From Gammaproteobacteria bacterium (GTDB lineage Bacteria; Pseudomonadota; Gammaproteobacteria; Chromatiales; Chromatiaceae), in NCBI GenBank assembly GCA_011389885.1, contig JAABTK010000051.1, positions 1 to 35,396 on the forward strand: a stretch of 35,396 bases of DNA, written 5' to 3'. This document shows, one piece after another, positions 9,367 to 17,105 of the stretch. A program made the position numbers and the translations under genes. The first letter of the stretch is position 1. Every line of letters begins with the position of its first letter. The notes beneath the pieces are model-generated. The model was not told the DNA's origin and made no database searches. It saw nothing but the letters and a program-made list of their open reading frames with translations.

Positions 9367-10637
9367 AGTCTTTCGTCCACTTGATCCGGCGGCAGCAGGT
9401 ATTTGACATCGAATAAGACATGGTTGGGTTTGCCGAACCGATGAATGCCGTCTGCGCCGAGTTCCGCAAATTGCCGATGGGCCACCGCTAGCACGATGGC
9501 GTCGTAGGCCCCTATCGCCGGCTCGGAGATTAACTCGACGCCGCACTCCGCTTGCGCCTCTTCGGGCGAGGCCCAGGGGTCGAAGACATCCACGCGGCTG
9601 TGCAGGTCGCGCAGTTCTCGAATAATGTCCACCACCCGGGTGTTGCGCAGGTCGGGGCAGTTCTCTTTAAAGGTCAGGCCCAGCACCAGCACCCGGGAGT
9701 CCACGACATGGATCTTGCGCTGGGTCATCAGCCGGGTGAGGCGGTCCACCACATAGGCGCCCATGCCGTCGTTGAGGCGCCGGCCGGCCAGGATCATCTC
9801 CGGGTGGTAGCCCACCTCCATGGCCTTATGGGTGAGGTAGTAGGGATCGACGCCGATGCAGTGGCCGCCCACCAAACCGGGACGAAACGGCAGGAAGTTC
9901 CATTTGGTGCCGGCGGCCTTCAGCACCTCTTCGGTGTCGATGCCGAGGCGATGGAAGATCAGCGCCAGTTCGTTAATGAGCGCGATATTCACGTCCCGCT
10001 GGGTGTTTTCGATTACCTTGGCCGCTTCCGCCACCCGGATGCTGGAGGCCAAGTGGGTGCCGGCCTGGATCACCGAGGCGTAGAGTCGATCGACGAAGGC
10101 GGCGGCTTCCGGGGTGGAGCCCGCGGTGACCTTTTTGATCGTGGTCAGGCGGTGCGCCTTGTCGCCGGGGTTGATGCGTTCCGGGCTATAGCCGGCGAAG
10201 AAGTCGCGGTTGAACACCAGCCCGGAAACCGCCTCCAGGATGGGTATGCAGACCTCTTCGGTGGCCCCCGGGTAGACGGTGGATTCGTAGATCGCCAAAT
10301 CGCCCGGCTTCAGCACCCGCCCCACCGCCGCGCTGGCCTTGCGCAGCGGTTCCAGGTCGGGGCGCTTGTGCTGGTCGATGGGGGTGGGCACGGTGATGAC
10401 GTACACTTGGGCCTTAAACAGGGCCTGCACATCCGCGGCATACTCCAACTGGGTCGCCGCCTTCAATTCCTCGGGTTCCACCTCCAGGGTTCTATCGCGC
10501 CCGGCCTTTAACTCGGCCACCCGGGCGGCGTTGATGTCGAAGCCGATGGTGCGATAGCGCCGGCCGAACTCCACCGCCAAGGGCAGCCCGACATAGCCTA
10601 GGCCCACGACGCCGATAATCGGATCTTCCACCATCAT
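9363..10637 (-). CDS. tviB: UDP-N-acetylhexosamine 6-dehydrogenase (TviB/WbpO-like)
   Basis: A 424-residue nucleotide-sugar dehydrogenase predicted to oxidise UDP-GlcNAc or UDP-GalNAc to the uronic acid. The NAD site [14 protein letters not shown] is at 12-25, VPTPID at about 83-88, and [14 protein letters not shown] at about 117-130. The catalytic cysteine is C260 in [11 protein letters not shown]. These features separate it from the Ugd in the same operon. It is the first enzyme gene after the MarR-type regulator (22-base gap, with GAGGG about 8 bases before the tandem ATGATG start). Along with the overlapping epimerase gene it should make UDP-GalNAcA, the building block of Vi-like polymers. 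Confidence 0.93.
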   Translation of the reverse strand: MMVEDPIIGVVGLGYVGLPLAVEFGRRYRTIGFDINAARVAELKAGRDRTLEVEPEELKAATQLEYAADVQALFKAQVYVITVPTPIDQHKRPDLEPLRKASAAVGRVLKPGDLAIYESTVYPGATEEVCIPILEAVSGLVFNRDFFAGYSPERINPGDKAHRLTTIKKVTAGSTPEAAAFVDRLYASVIQAGTHLASSIRVAEAAKVIENTQRDVNIALINELALIFHRLGIDTEEVLKAAGTKWNFLPFRPGLVGGHCIGVDPYYLTHKAMEVGYHPEMILAGRRLNDGMGAYVVDRLTRLMTQRKIHVVDSRVLVLGLTFKENCPDLRNTRVVDIIRELRDLHSRVDVFDPWASPEEAQAECGVELISEPAIGAYDAIVLAVAHRQFAELGADGIHRFGKPNHVLFDVKYLLPPDQVDERL

Positions 10638-10659
10638 TAGACCGCCCTCTGATTGCTGT

Positions 10660-10998
10660 TCAACTCTCTTCCCCCAAATTCAGGGCCTTGACCTCGTCTC
10701 GCAGGCGTTCGATTTCTTGCTCCAGGGATTCGTATTCCGCTACCTTGCGGCGCAGAAAGCGGACCGTGATTCGGGTCTTTTCCTCCACGCCCTGGGGCGT
10801 CAGTAAATAGGCGTAGGCGGCCTTATTGGTGTTGTTGCGAAAATTGGCGGCCTTGACCAGGCCCTTGTCCATCAGGGCCTTAAGACAGTAATTCATCTTG
10901 CCCAGGCTGACCTCCATGCGCTGGGCCAGCTCGCGCTGGGAAATCTCCGGATCCTGTTCGAGGATCTTGAAAATGCGATAACTCATTTCTTCATTCAT
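10660..10998 (-). CDS. MarR-family EPS-associated transcriptional regulator
   Basis: A 112-residue protein with a winged helix-turn-helix in residues 1-75 ([24 protein letters not shown] is the HTH). A heptad-rich C-terminal helix (about 80-110) probably makes a dimer. This matches the small MarR-type regulators found as the first gene of exopolysaccharide operons. It opens the operon here, downstream of two ops motifs, and probably controls this operon or its phase of expression. The DNA target and ligand are unknown. The Shine-Dalgarno sequence is weak. Confidence 0.88.
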   Translation of the reverse strand: MNEEMSYRIFKILEQDPEISQRELAQRMEVSLGKMNYCLKALMDKGLVKAANFRNNTNKAAYAYLLTPQGVEEKTRITVRFLRRKVAEYESLEQEIERLRDEVKALNLGEES

Positions 10999-11067
10999 CG
11001 TGCTCGTCCGTTGGGGTTTCCATACGCTGTGGGGCTTCCCGTATCGAATATCCTGTTACGCGTGCGG

Positions 11068-11080
11068 GCATGCTACCGCC
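11068..11080 (-). promoter_or_regulatory. ops / JUMPstart element, promoter-distal copy
   Basis: The minus strand reads GGCGGTAGCATGC, an exact match to the JUMPstart consensus GGCGGTAGYNT. It lies in the sense orientation 70 bases before the start of the first operon gene. In enterobacteria, this element in the non-template strand pauses RNA polymerase and recruits RfaH. The rfaH gene is immediately upstream, which strongly supports function. Confidence 0.85.
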
Positions 11081-11112
11081 CTGCCTTGCACCGCGGCCGA
11101 TGCGAAGCATGG

Positions 11113-11130
11113 CAAAAAAGGCCATAGGCC
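11113..11130 (-). terminator. Weak intrinsic terminator candidate between the two ops copies
   Basis: Read on the minus strand, GGCC-TAT-GGCC is followed directly by six T residues. The stem is only 4 strong base pairs, possibly slightly longer with flanking G. It could be a leaky terminator that an RfaH-modified polymerase passes; it could also be chance. Confidence 0.35.
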
Positions 11131-11163
11131 CCTGCGTCCGGGCCTAGCGGGCTTCGGCGCCTT

Positions 11164-11182
11164 GCGTTCAATGCTTGAACGC
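11164..11182 (-). other. Hairpin directly downstream of the first ops copy
   Basis: GCGTTCAA-gca-TTGAACGC (minus strand) is a perfect 8-base-pair stem with a 3-base loop, beginning 3 bases after the ops motif at 11186-11198. There is no T tract, so it is not a standard terminator. It may add to pausing or stabilise the leader RNA. Confidence 0.55.
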
Positions 11183-11185
11183 CGC

Positions 11186-11198
11186 CTATACTACCGCC
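11186..11198 (-). promoter_or_regulatory. ops / JUMPstart element, promoter-proximal copy
   Basis: The minus strand reads GGCGGTAGTATAG, which also fits GGCGGTAGYNT exactly (Y=T, N=A). It starts 59 bases after the rfaH stop codon and 118 bases upstream of the second copy. A TTGCCT/TAGTAT pair with 17-base spacing overlaps it, so a promoter here cannot be excluded; if so, only the distal copy would lie in the transcript. Confidence 0.75.
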
Positions 11199-11256
11199 TC
11201 GGCCTTAGGGAGGCAAAGGTTATCGGGCTTGGGTCGGGGCGGCCTCTGTGGGCGCC

Positions 11257-11763
11257 TCAGTCCGCGGCCGGGATGATGGCGTCGCGCTTGAGCGTGACCA
11301 CGTTGGTGCGGCCCAGGAATTCGAGCAGCACCATGACGCGGTCTTCACCCCTGGTTTGATGGAAGATGCCGTTGAGGCCGGAGAAGGGGCCTTCCACCAC
11401 GGTCACCGAATCATTCTTTTTGAAGCCGCTTTGGTTCGGCATGTGGAGGCCGGTTTCCGGGTCGCGGGTCTGCAATAAAAAGGCCATTACCGCATCGGGC
11501 ACGGGTTTGATTTCCATGCCGAAGCGCACCAGCCCGGCCACCCCGAGGGTGGAGCGGATCGGGCCCACGCTGACCACATCGGGGTCCACATGCACGAACA
11601 GATAGCGCGGGAATAACGGCTCGATTACGTCCTGCCATTTGCCGCGCAAGCGCTTTTGCAGCTTGATTAACGGCAGAAAGGTTTCGAACTCCTGGTTGCG
11701 CAGGTTCTCCTCGGCGGTGCGCTCCTGGCGCGGCTTGGAGACGACGGCGTACCACTGTTGCAT
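11257..11763 (-). CDS. rfaH: Transcription antitermination protein RfaH
   Basis: A 168-residue NusG paralogue. The N-terminal NGN domain (about 1-105) contains WYAVVSKPRQE near the start and EPLFPRYLFVHVD at about 48-60. The C-terminal KOW-type domain follows (about 110-165, with FKKNDSVTVVEGPFSGLNG). RfaH loads onto RNA polymerase paused at ops sites and suppresses termination across long polysaccharide operons, while recruiting ribosomes. Two ops motifs lie immediately downstream, before a nine-gene nucleotide-sugar operon, giving an unusually direct link between factor and target. It follows panC by 40 bases and could be carried on the pan transcript. NusG itself is excluded by the context and the family motifs. 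Confidence 0.93.
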   Translation of the reverse strand: MQQWYAVVSKPRQERTAEENLRNQEFETFLPLIKLQKRLRGKWQDVIEPLFPRYLFVHVDPDVVSVGPIRSTLGVAGLVRFGMEIKPVPDAVMAFLLQTRDPETGLHMPNQSGFKKNDSVTVVEGPFSGLNGIFHQTRGEDRVMVLLEFLGRTNVVTLKRDAIIPAAD

Positions 11764-11803
11764 AAGTAAAAACGACTCGGGAGATTAAAAGATCAGGGCG
11801 GGG

Positions 11804-12649
11804 CTAACCGAGCATGACCCGCAGGTTATCGATCAGGCGCGCCCGCCCCAGGCGCGCGGCGGCCAGGACCACTAGCTCGCCGGCCCCGGGCGGGGCCAGG
11901 CCGACGGCATTGCGGATGGCCACATAATCCGGCGCAAGGCCTTGTTGTTGCAGGCGTTCACAGGCCTCGCGCTCGAGTTCCGCAAAGCGCCGGTCGCCCG
12001 CCGCCAGCGCCGCGGCCGCGGCTTGCAGGGTCTGATACAGGGCCGGGGCCTGGCGCCGTTGCGCCGGGGTCAGGTAGGCGTTGCGTGAACTCATCGCTAG
12101 GCCGTCCGGTTCGCGCACCGTGGCCACCCCGTACAGCGCCACCGGCATGCACAGGTCCGCGGTCATGCGCCGAATGACTTCGAGTTGCTGGTAGTCTTTT
12201 TCCCCGAATAGCGCCAGGTCCGGTTGGACCATATTGAACAGCTTGCAGACGATGGTGGCCACGCCTGCGAAGTGCCCGGGCCGAGTGGCCCCGCAGAGTT
12301 CGTCCGAGATGCCGGGCGCCTCCACCCGGGTTTGGCGCTCGAGTGCGGTCGGGTAGACCTCGCGGGTGGCGGGCGCGAACACCACGTCCACCCCTTCGGG
12401 GGCCAGCTTGGCCTGATCGGCCGGCAGCGTGCGCGGGTAGTCGGCATAGTCCTCGCCGGCGCCGAACTGGAGCGGGTTGACGAATACCGACACCACCACC
12501 CGGGGCGCGAGTTCCCGCGCCCGGCGCACCAGGGCCAGGTGGCCCGCGTGCAGGTTGCCCATGGTGGGCGCCAGCGCGATGCGCTCGCCGGCCGCTCGCC
12601 AGCGGGCCACCTGGGCGCGCAAATCGGCGGTGGCGGTCAGGGTCTTCAT
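11804..12649 (-). CDS. panC: Pantothenate synthetase
   Basis: A 281-residue cytoplasmic ligase that joins pantoate and beta-alanine using ATP, the last step of pantothenate synthesis. The nucleotidyltransferase HIGH-type motif is PTMGNLHAGH at 28-37. GEKDYQQ is present in the middle, and MSSRNAYL corresponds to the KMSKS-like loop. The length is normal for the family. Its ATG overlaps the panB stop by 4 bases, so the two pantothenate genes are coupled. Confidence 0.97.
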   Translation of the reverse strand: MKTLTATADLRAQVARWRAAGERIALAPTMGNLHAGHLALVRRARELAPRVVVSVFVNPLQFGAGEDYADYPRTLPADQAKLAPEGVDVVFAPATREVYPTALERQTRVEAPGISDELCGATRPGHFAGVATIVCKLFNMVQPDLALFGEKDYQQLEVIRRMTADLCMPVALYGVATVREPDGLAMSSRNAYLTPAQRRQAPALYQTLQAAAAALAAGDRRFAELEREACERLQQQGLAPDYVAIRNAVGLAPPGAGELVVLAAARLGRARLIDNLRVMLG

Positions 12650-13452
12650 GCCAGGGTCTGCGCCTCGCTCGGGAAGGTTCCGGCCTTGACCGCTTCGACA
12701 TAGGCCGCCACTGCGCCTTCGATGCTGCCGCCGCGGGCCAGAAAGTCTTTGGCAAAGGCCGGCGGACGCGGCGTTAGGCCCAGCAGGTCATAGAGCACCA
12801 GCACCTGGCCGTCGCAGCCGCCGCCGGCGCCGATGCCGATCACCGGGATCTCGCGCTCCGCGCTCACGCGCGCCGCCAGCGCCGCCGGCACGCACTCCAA
12901 CACCAGCAACTGGGCGCCGGCTTCTTCCAGCGCCTGGGCCTCTTCCAGCAGCCGGTGCGCCTCGCGCTCCGCTCGCCCCTGCACCCGATAGCCGCCTAGG
13001 CGATGCACCGACTGCGGCAACAGCCCGAGGTGGCCGCAGACCGGGATGCCGTGCGCCGCCAGTTGCGCCACGCCCGGCAACTGCCGGGCGCCGCCCTCCA
13101 GCTTGACCATGCGCGCCCCCGCCTGCATCAGCCGCCCGGCGTTTAACAGGGTGCGTTCGGTGGAACTGTCGCTCAAGAACGGCATATCCGCCACCACCAG
13201 GGGCCGCCGACACCCCCGCGCCACGCAGGCGGTGTGATAGGCCATTTGCTCCAGCGTCACCGCCAGGGTGCTATCGCGCCCCTGAATCGCCATGCCCAGG
13301 GAGTCGCCGATCAGGATCACCTCCACCCCGGCCTTTTCCAACACCTCGGCGAAGGCCGCATCGTAGGCGGTTAATACCGCGATCCGCTCCCCCCGGGCCT
13401 TGAGCTTGGCGAGGGCGGTTACGGTGACGGGTTTCTGGGCATCAGCGGTCAT
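12646..13452 (-). CDS. panB: 3-methyl-2-oxobutanoate hydroxymethyltransferase
   Basis: A 268-residue TIM-barrel enzyme that transfers a hydroxymethyl group from 5,10-methylenetetrahydrofolate to alpha-ketoisovalerate, giving ketopantoate. The start at 13452 (MTADAQKP) was preferred to an ATG at 13485 because the upstream 11 residues are arginine-rich and outside the family. Visible motifs are VLTAYDA (27-33), GDSLGM (49-54) and GHLGLLPQSVH. Its place after folK follows the gammaproteobacterial order pcnB-folK-panB-panC. The gap to folK is about 95 bases. Confidence 0.96.
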   Translation of the reverse strand: MTADAQKPVTVTALAKLKARGERIAVLTAYDAAFAEVLEKAGVEVILIGDSLGMAIQGRDSTLAVTLEQMAYHTACVARGCRRPLVVADMPFLSDSSTERTLLNAGRLMQAGARMVKLEGGARQLPGVAQLAAHGIPVCGHLGLLPQSVHRLGGYRVQGRAEREAHRLLEEAQALEEAGAQLLVLECVPAALAARVSAEREIPVIGIGAGGGCDGQVLVLYDLLGLTPRPPAFAKDFLARGGSIEGAVAAYVEAVKAGTFPSEAQTLA

Positions 13453-13547
13453 TCGGGGCCTAGGGTTGCGGTTTCGGGTTGTCATTCGGGAAGCCGGGCA
13501 TTATACAGATCCGGCCAAGCGATCGTGCGGCCAAACCATGACCGGCC

Positions 13548-14057
13548 TCATAAATCTGCAAGGCGTTCCAATACCGCACCCTCGCCGGGGCGGGCGGCAA
13601 CCGCGGCCAGCAGGCGGTCCAAGCGGCCCCGGCCGGGGATCTCCAGCGCCGCCCCGGCGATTTGCGCCAGCGGGGCCAACACGAACGGGCGCTCTGCAAG
13701 CCCGGGGTGCGGCAACTGGAGCCGTTGGTCGGCGTATTCCAGGTCACCGTATAGCAGCAGATCGAGATCCAGGGTCCGCGGCCCCCAATGGGCGGTGCGA
13801 ACACGGCCCTGGACGGACTCGATGGCCTGCAATCGATCCAGCAATTCCAGCGGCGACCAGCGGGTTTCGAGCGCCGCCGCCGCATTCAGGTAATCCGCCT
13901 GGCCCGCCGGCCCCATGGCCGCGGTGCGGTAACAGCCGGAGACGCGCCCCAGCGCACAACCCTCCAGCGCCGCCAATGCGCGCACCGCCGCGGCAAGCTG
14001 GCGCCGCGGATCGGCCAAATTACTCCCAAGGCCGACATAGGCCGTCACCGGGGTCAT
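13548..14057 (-). CDS. folK: 6-hydroxymethyl-7,8-dihydropterin pyrophosphokinase (HPPK)
   Basis: A 169-residue enzyme that transfers pyrophosphate from ATP to the pterin in folate synthesis. The start at 14057 gives MTPVTAYVGLGSNL, with the conserved GSNL near the N-terminus and a 4-base overlap with the pcnB stop. An in-frame upstream ATG at 14309 would lie deep in pcnB. The signature HWGPRTLDLDLLLYG holds the two metal-binding aspartates D97 and D99. Length is normal. Confidence 0.96.
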   Translation of the reverse strand: MTPVTAYVGLGSNLADPRRQLAAAVRALAALEGCALGRVSGCYRTAAMGPAGQADYLNAAAALETRWSPLELLDRLQAIESVQGRVRTAHWGPRTLDLDLLLYGDLEYADQRLQLPHPGLAERPFVLAPLAQIAGAALEIPGRGRLDRLLAAVAARPGEGAVLERLADL

Positions 14058-15388
14058 TCGGGGCCGGTATTGCGCCGCCTGGAACGCCGCCGCCGGCGAC
14101 CCGCGCCGCCGAAGCCCTGCACCATTTCCGCCCGCTCTTCCGGCTTGACCTCCTGGAACCGGGTCCACCATTCGGCCAATTCCAGCTCTTCCTCGCCGGA
14201 CTCGGCGCGCAACAACAGGAAATCGTAGGCGGCGCGAAATCGCGGGTGGGTCAGCAACCGAAAGGCGCGCTGGCCGCCGCGCTGGGCGAAGCGGTGTTGC
14301 AGGCCCCAAATCTCGCGCATCGGCAGCGTAAAGCGCTTGGGGATGGCCACATGCTGCACCTGCCGGGTCAATACGCTGGTGGCGGCCTGGTCCATGGCCG
14401 GGGTCTCGGGCACGCCCGCGTCAAGCAGTTCCAGTTGGCGCAGGCGCACCGGCTCCCACAACACCGCGGCGTACAGAAAGGCCGGGGTCACCGGCTTGTC
14501 GGCCTGCACCCGCCGGTCGGTATTCTCCAGCGCGCGCAGTACGAAGGTGATCGGAAAGGCGTGGTCCTCGTGCGCCAAGGCCTCTTCGGTGGCCGGGAAC
14601 AGGTGTTCGAACAGGTTGTAGTGACGCAGCTTTTCGAAGGTCTGCACCGCCGAGCCGGCCATAAACAGCTTTAAGACCTCCTCGAACAGGCGCGCCGCCG
14701 GCACGCCTTGGAGCAGCGGCCCTAGGCGCGTCAGCGGTTGTTCGCACTCGGGGGCGATATTGAAGCCCAGTTTGGCCGCGAAACGCACCGCGCGCAGCAT
14801 GCGCACCGGGTCTTCGCGGTAGCGCTCCTCCGGGTCGCCGATCAGGCGCAATTGGCCCTGCGCCAAGTCCTCGATGCCGCCGGTGTAATCGGTCACGCTG
14901 AAATCTTCGATGTTGTAATACAGGGCGTTAATCGTGAAATCCCGCCTGAAGGCGTCCTCTTCGATGCTGCCGTACACGTTGTCGCGCAGCAGCATGCCGT
15001 TGTCCGCCGACCGCTCCCCCGCCCCGGCTTGATCGTCGCTCTTGGCGCGGAAGGTGGCCACCTCGATGATATCGCGCCCGAAATGCACATGCGCCAAGCG
15101 GAAGCGGCGCCCGATCAGGCGGCAATTGCGGAACACCTGCTTCACCTGCTCGGGGCTGGCGTCCGTGGCGACATCGAAGTCTTTGGGCTCGCGACCGAGC
15201 AGCAGATCCCGCACCCCGCCGCCCACCAAATGCGCCTGGTAGCCGGCGTTTTTCAGTCGATACAGCACCTTGAGCGCGTGCTCGCTGATATTGGCGCGCG
15301 AGATGATATGCTCGGGCCTGGGGATAACGCTGGGGGTTTCAGTGCTGGGCAAGAGGTCTGTCACTCCGTCTTTGGGTTGGGTTGCCAT
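14054..15388 (-). CDS. pcnB: Poly(A) polymerase I
   Basis: A 444-residue class II nucleotidyltransferase that adds poly(A) tails to RNA and promotes decay. The head domain shows GGGVRDLLLG (56-65) and the metal-binding D70-x-D72. RRDFTINALYYN is the neck-helix signature that, with the gene context, separates it from CCA-adding enzymes. An arginine-rich C-terminus ends the protein, as in E. coli PcnB. A TATAAT box sits only 8 bases before the ATG, so the mRNA may have almost no leader. It is the first gene of the pcnB-folK-panB-panC block. Confidence 0.95.
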   Translation of the reverse strand: MATQPKDGVTDLLPSTETPSVIPRPEHIISRANISEHALKVLYRLKNAGYQAHLVGGGVRDLLLGREPKDFDVATDASPEQVKQVFRNCRLIGRRFRLAHVHFGRDIIEVATFRAKSDDQAGAGERSADNGMLLRDNVYGSIEEDAFRRDFTINALYYNIEDFSVTDYTGGIEDLAQGQLRLIGDPEERYREDPVRMLRAVRFAAKLGFNIAPECEQPLTRLGPLLQGVPAARLFEEVLKLFMAGSAVQTFEKLRHYNLFEHLFPATEEALAHEDHAFPITFVLRALENTDRRVQADKPVTPAFLYAAVLWEPVRLRQLELLDAGVPETPAMDQAATSVLTRQVQHVAIPKRFTLPMREIWGLQHRFAQRGGQRAFRLLTHPRFRAAYDFLLLRAESGEEELELAEWWTRFQEVKPEERAEMVQGFGGAGRRRRRSRRRNTGPE

Positions 15389-15396
15389 TAGGATAC

Positions 15397-15402
15397 ATTA
15401 TA
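15397..15402 (-). promoter_or_regulatory. -10 box very close to the pcnB start
   Basis: A perfect TATAAT on the minus strand ends 8 bases before the pcnB ATG, and no good -35 hexamer is seen at 16-18 bases. If used, transcription would start at or next to the start codon. No convincing Shine-Dalgarno precedes the ATG. Confidence 0.45.
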
Positions 15403-15464
15403 CGGCATAACCCATGCACAAGCCGAATCGCGGGCACGGGGGCGAAATCGGCGTGATCCGGCGC

Positions 15465-15492
15465 TTGCCGAACGGCGCAAAATGCGTATAAT
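15465..15492 (+). promoter_or_regulatory. Sigma-70 promoter for the tRNA-Glu gene
   Basis: TTGCCG (15465-15470) and a perfect TATAAT (15487-15492) are separated by 16 bases, about 20 bases before the tRNA. The sequence after the -10 (acggtcc) is moderately G+C-rich, as in stable RNA promoters. Confidence 0.75.
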
Positions 15493-15511
15493 ACGGTCCT
15501 CTGTTCGACCT

Positions 15512-15587
15512 GCTCCCTTCGTCTAGCGGTCTAGGACGTCGCCCTCTCACGGCGGTAACAGGGGTTCGATTCCCCTAGGGAGTACCA
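15512..15587 (+). tRNA. gltT: tRNA-Glu (anticodon CTC)
   Basis: A 76-base cloverleaf: acceptor GCTCCCT pairs with AGGGAGT (one G-U pair), and the discriminator A is followed by encoded CCA. The anticodon loop CTCTCAC gives CTC between stems CGCC and GGCG. The T arm is CAGGGGTTCGATTCCCCTA-like. The sequence resembles bacterial tRNA-Glu throughout (CCTTCGTCTAG D-arm region). It converges with the MFS gene, and no terminator is visible after it. The gene symbol is tentative, because Glu tRNA genes are named differently between genomes. Confidence 0.95.
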
Positions 15588-15614
15588 AATCCGCGCAGTT
15601 CCCGCCAAATCGCG

Positions 15615-16763
15615 TCAGGCCTCCGCCGCCGGAAGCTCGTCGCGCACCCACTTCCAGCTAACGCCCAGGGCCAGCGCCGTGACCGCCGCGGCCAGCAAAA
15701 AGGTGAATGCAGGGCCGGCCCCGTCCCACAGGTAACCGCTGGCCAGACTGCCCAAGGCCCCGCCGGCGCCGAAACTCAGCGCACTGTACAAGGCCTGGCC
15801 GCGGCCTTGATGCGGCCCCACGAAATAGTGATGCACCAAATGGATGGCCGCGGCATGGAAGGTGCCGAAGGAGGCCGCATGCAGGGTCTGGGCGGCCAGC
15901 AACACCGCGAGATATTGGGGAAACAACGCGATCAGCAGCCAGCGCAGCGCCGCCAGCGCCAGGCTGGCGATCAGCACCCGGCGCGCCCCGAAGCGATCTA
16001 GCAGCCGGTGCATCACCAGAAATATGCCCACCTCGGCCAGCACCCCCACCGACCACAACTGGCCGATCCAGGTCTTTGAGTAGCCCGTCTCCTCCATATA
16101 AATGGAATAAAAGGAGTAGTAGGCCGCGTGCCCCGCCTGCAACAAAAAGCACACCACGAAAAAGGCGATCACCGCCGGCTGGCGCAGCACCCCGCCGATG
16201 GGGCTGGGGCGGTGATGAAGGGCCTCCGCCTGCGGATCGGCCACCGTCAGGCTGGCGATCCAAATCGAGCCGAAGACGGCCATTAGCGCCACCGGCGTCA
16301 CCCCCGGCCCCCACCGATCGACCGCCATGCCGACGGCGACCACCGTGAGGATAAAACCCACCGAGCCCCACAGCCGCACCCGCGCATAGCGCGACACCTG
16401 GCCATGCAGATAGCGAAAGGTCACCGCCTCGAACTGGGGCAGCACCGCGTTCCAAAAGAAACTAAACAGCGCCATGGCGGCGGCCAATTCCCAATAGCCC
16501 CGCACCCAAAAGATCGCGGTGAACACCACTAGGGTCAAAAAGGTCCCCAGGCGCACGATGGCCATGCGCCGCCCCAAGCGGTCCCCCAGCCAGCCCCAAA
16601 GGTAGGGGGCCAGGAACTTGGTGGCCATCGGGATCGCCAACAGCTCCCCGATCTGCGCCGCGCTATAGCCCAAATCCTTCAGATACAGGCCCCAATAGGG
16701 CACCAATACCCCAAGGGCGGCGAAGTAGAAGAGGTAAAAGCTGGAAAGTCGCCAGTAGGGCAT
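15615..16763 (-). CDS. MFS transporter, PPP/HcaT-like (MFS_1_like)
   Basis: A 382-residue inner-membrane protein with about twelve hydrophobic segments and the loop motif GDRLGRR (about 59-65) after the second segment. The start FYLFYFAALGVLVPYWGLYLK resembles the HcaT/YcaD-type MFS_1_like group, sometimes named 3-phenylpropionic acid transporters. The substrate cannot be told from sequence. No catabolic genes lie beside it, and it is transcribed away from aroC across a repeat-rich gap. It probably forms its own unit. Confidence 0.85.
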   Translation of the reverse strand: MPYWRLSSFYLFYFAALGVLVPYWGLYLKDLGYSAAQIGELLAIPMATKFLAPYLWGWLGDRLGRRMAIVRLGTFLTLVVFTAIFWVRGYWELAAAMALFSFFWNAVLPQFEAVTFRYLHGQVSRYARVRLWGSVGFILTVVAVGMAVDRWGPGVTPVALMAVFGSIWIASLTVADPQAEALHHRPSPIGGVLRQPAVIAFFVVCFLLQAGHAAYYSFYSIYMEETGYSKTWIGQLWSVGVLAEVGIFLVMHRLLDRFGARRVLIASLALAALRWLLIALFPQYLAVLLAAQTLHAASFGTFHAAAIHLVHHYFVGPHQGRGQALYSALSFGAGGALGSLASGYLWDGAGPAFTFLLAAAVTALALGVSWKWVRDELPAAEA

Positions 16764-17105
16764 TTTTTCAGGTCGTCTTTAAAACGCAAGGGCGCAAAGG
16801 AGACGCAAACGGGGTTCGGAGTCTCGTACAGCCGCGCCTAAGTATCGGAAACAATCCGGACGCCCTCGGAACGCAGGGCGCGCGGAGAACCGCAGAGGGC
16901 GCTGGACACGACAACAAGCAAGCAAAACCTCCTCCGCGCCCTCTGCGGTCCTCGGCGCCCTTTGCGTTCCTCAAAGGCGTTGTTTCCGTTATTTGTGCGC
17001 AGGCGTACTAGTCCGGCATGGCCCCCGCCGCTCGGAGCCCCGGCGCTTCGCAAACACACTCTGCGCCCTTTGCGCCTCCTTTGCGCCTCCTGTGCGCCCT
17101 TTGCG
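16764..17105. repeat. Gap filled with G+C-rich dispersed repeats
   Basis: No gene is supported. At least four copies of a family containing variants of CTCTGCGGTCCTCNGCGCC and CCCTTTGCGTTCC lie here. A copy at 16869-16905 is inverted relative to one at 16934-16970, which would allow a long hairpin. The piece 16936-17020 also matches 26112-26195 over about 85 bases. A further copy at 17055-17107 supplies the aroC stop codon. Confidence 0.75.

Noticed and set aside
9367-9546. 60-residue N-terminal extension of the WbpP/TviC-like protein
   Set aside because: Arginine-rich and outside the family; it overlaps the well-supported dehydrogenase C-terminus in another frame.
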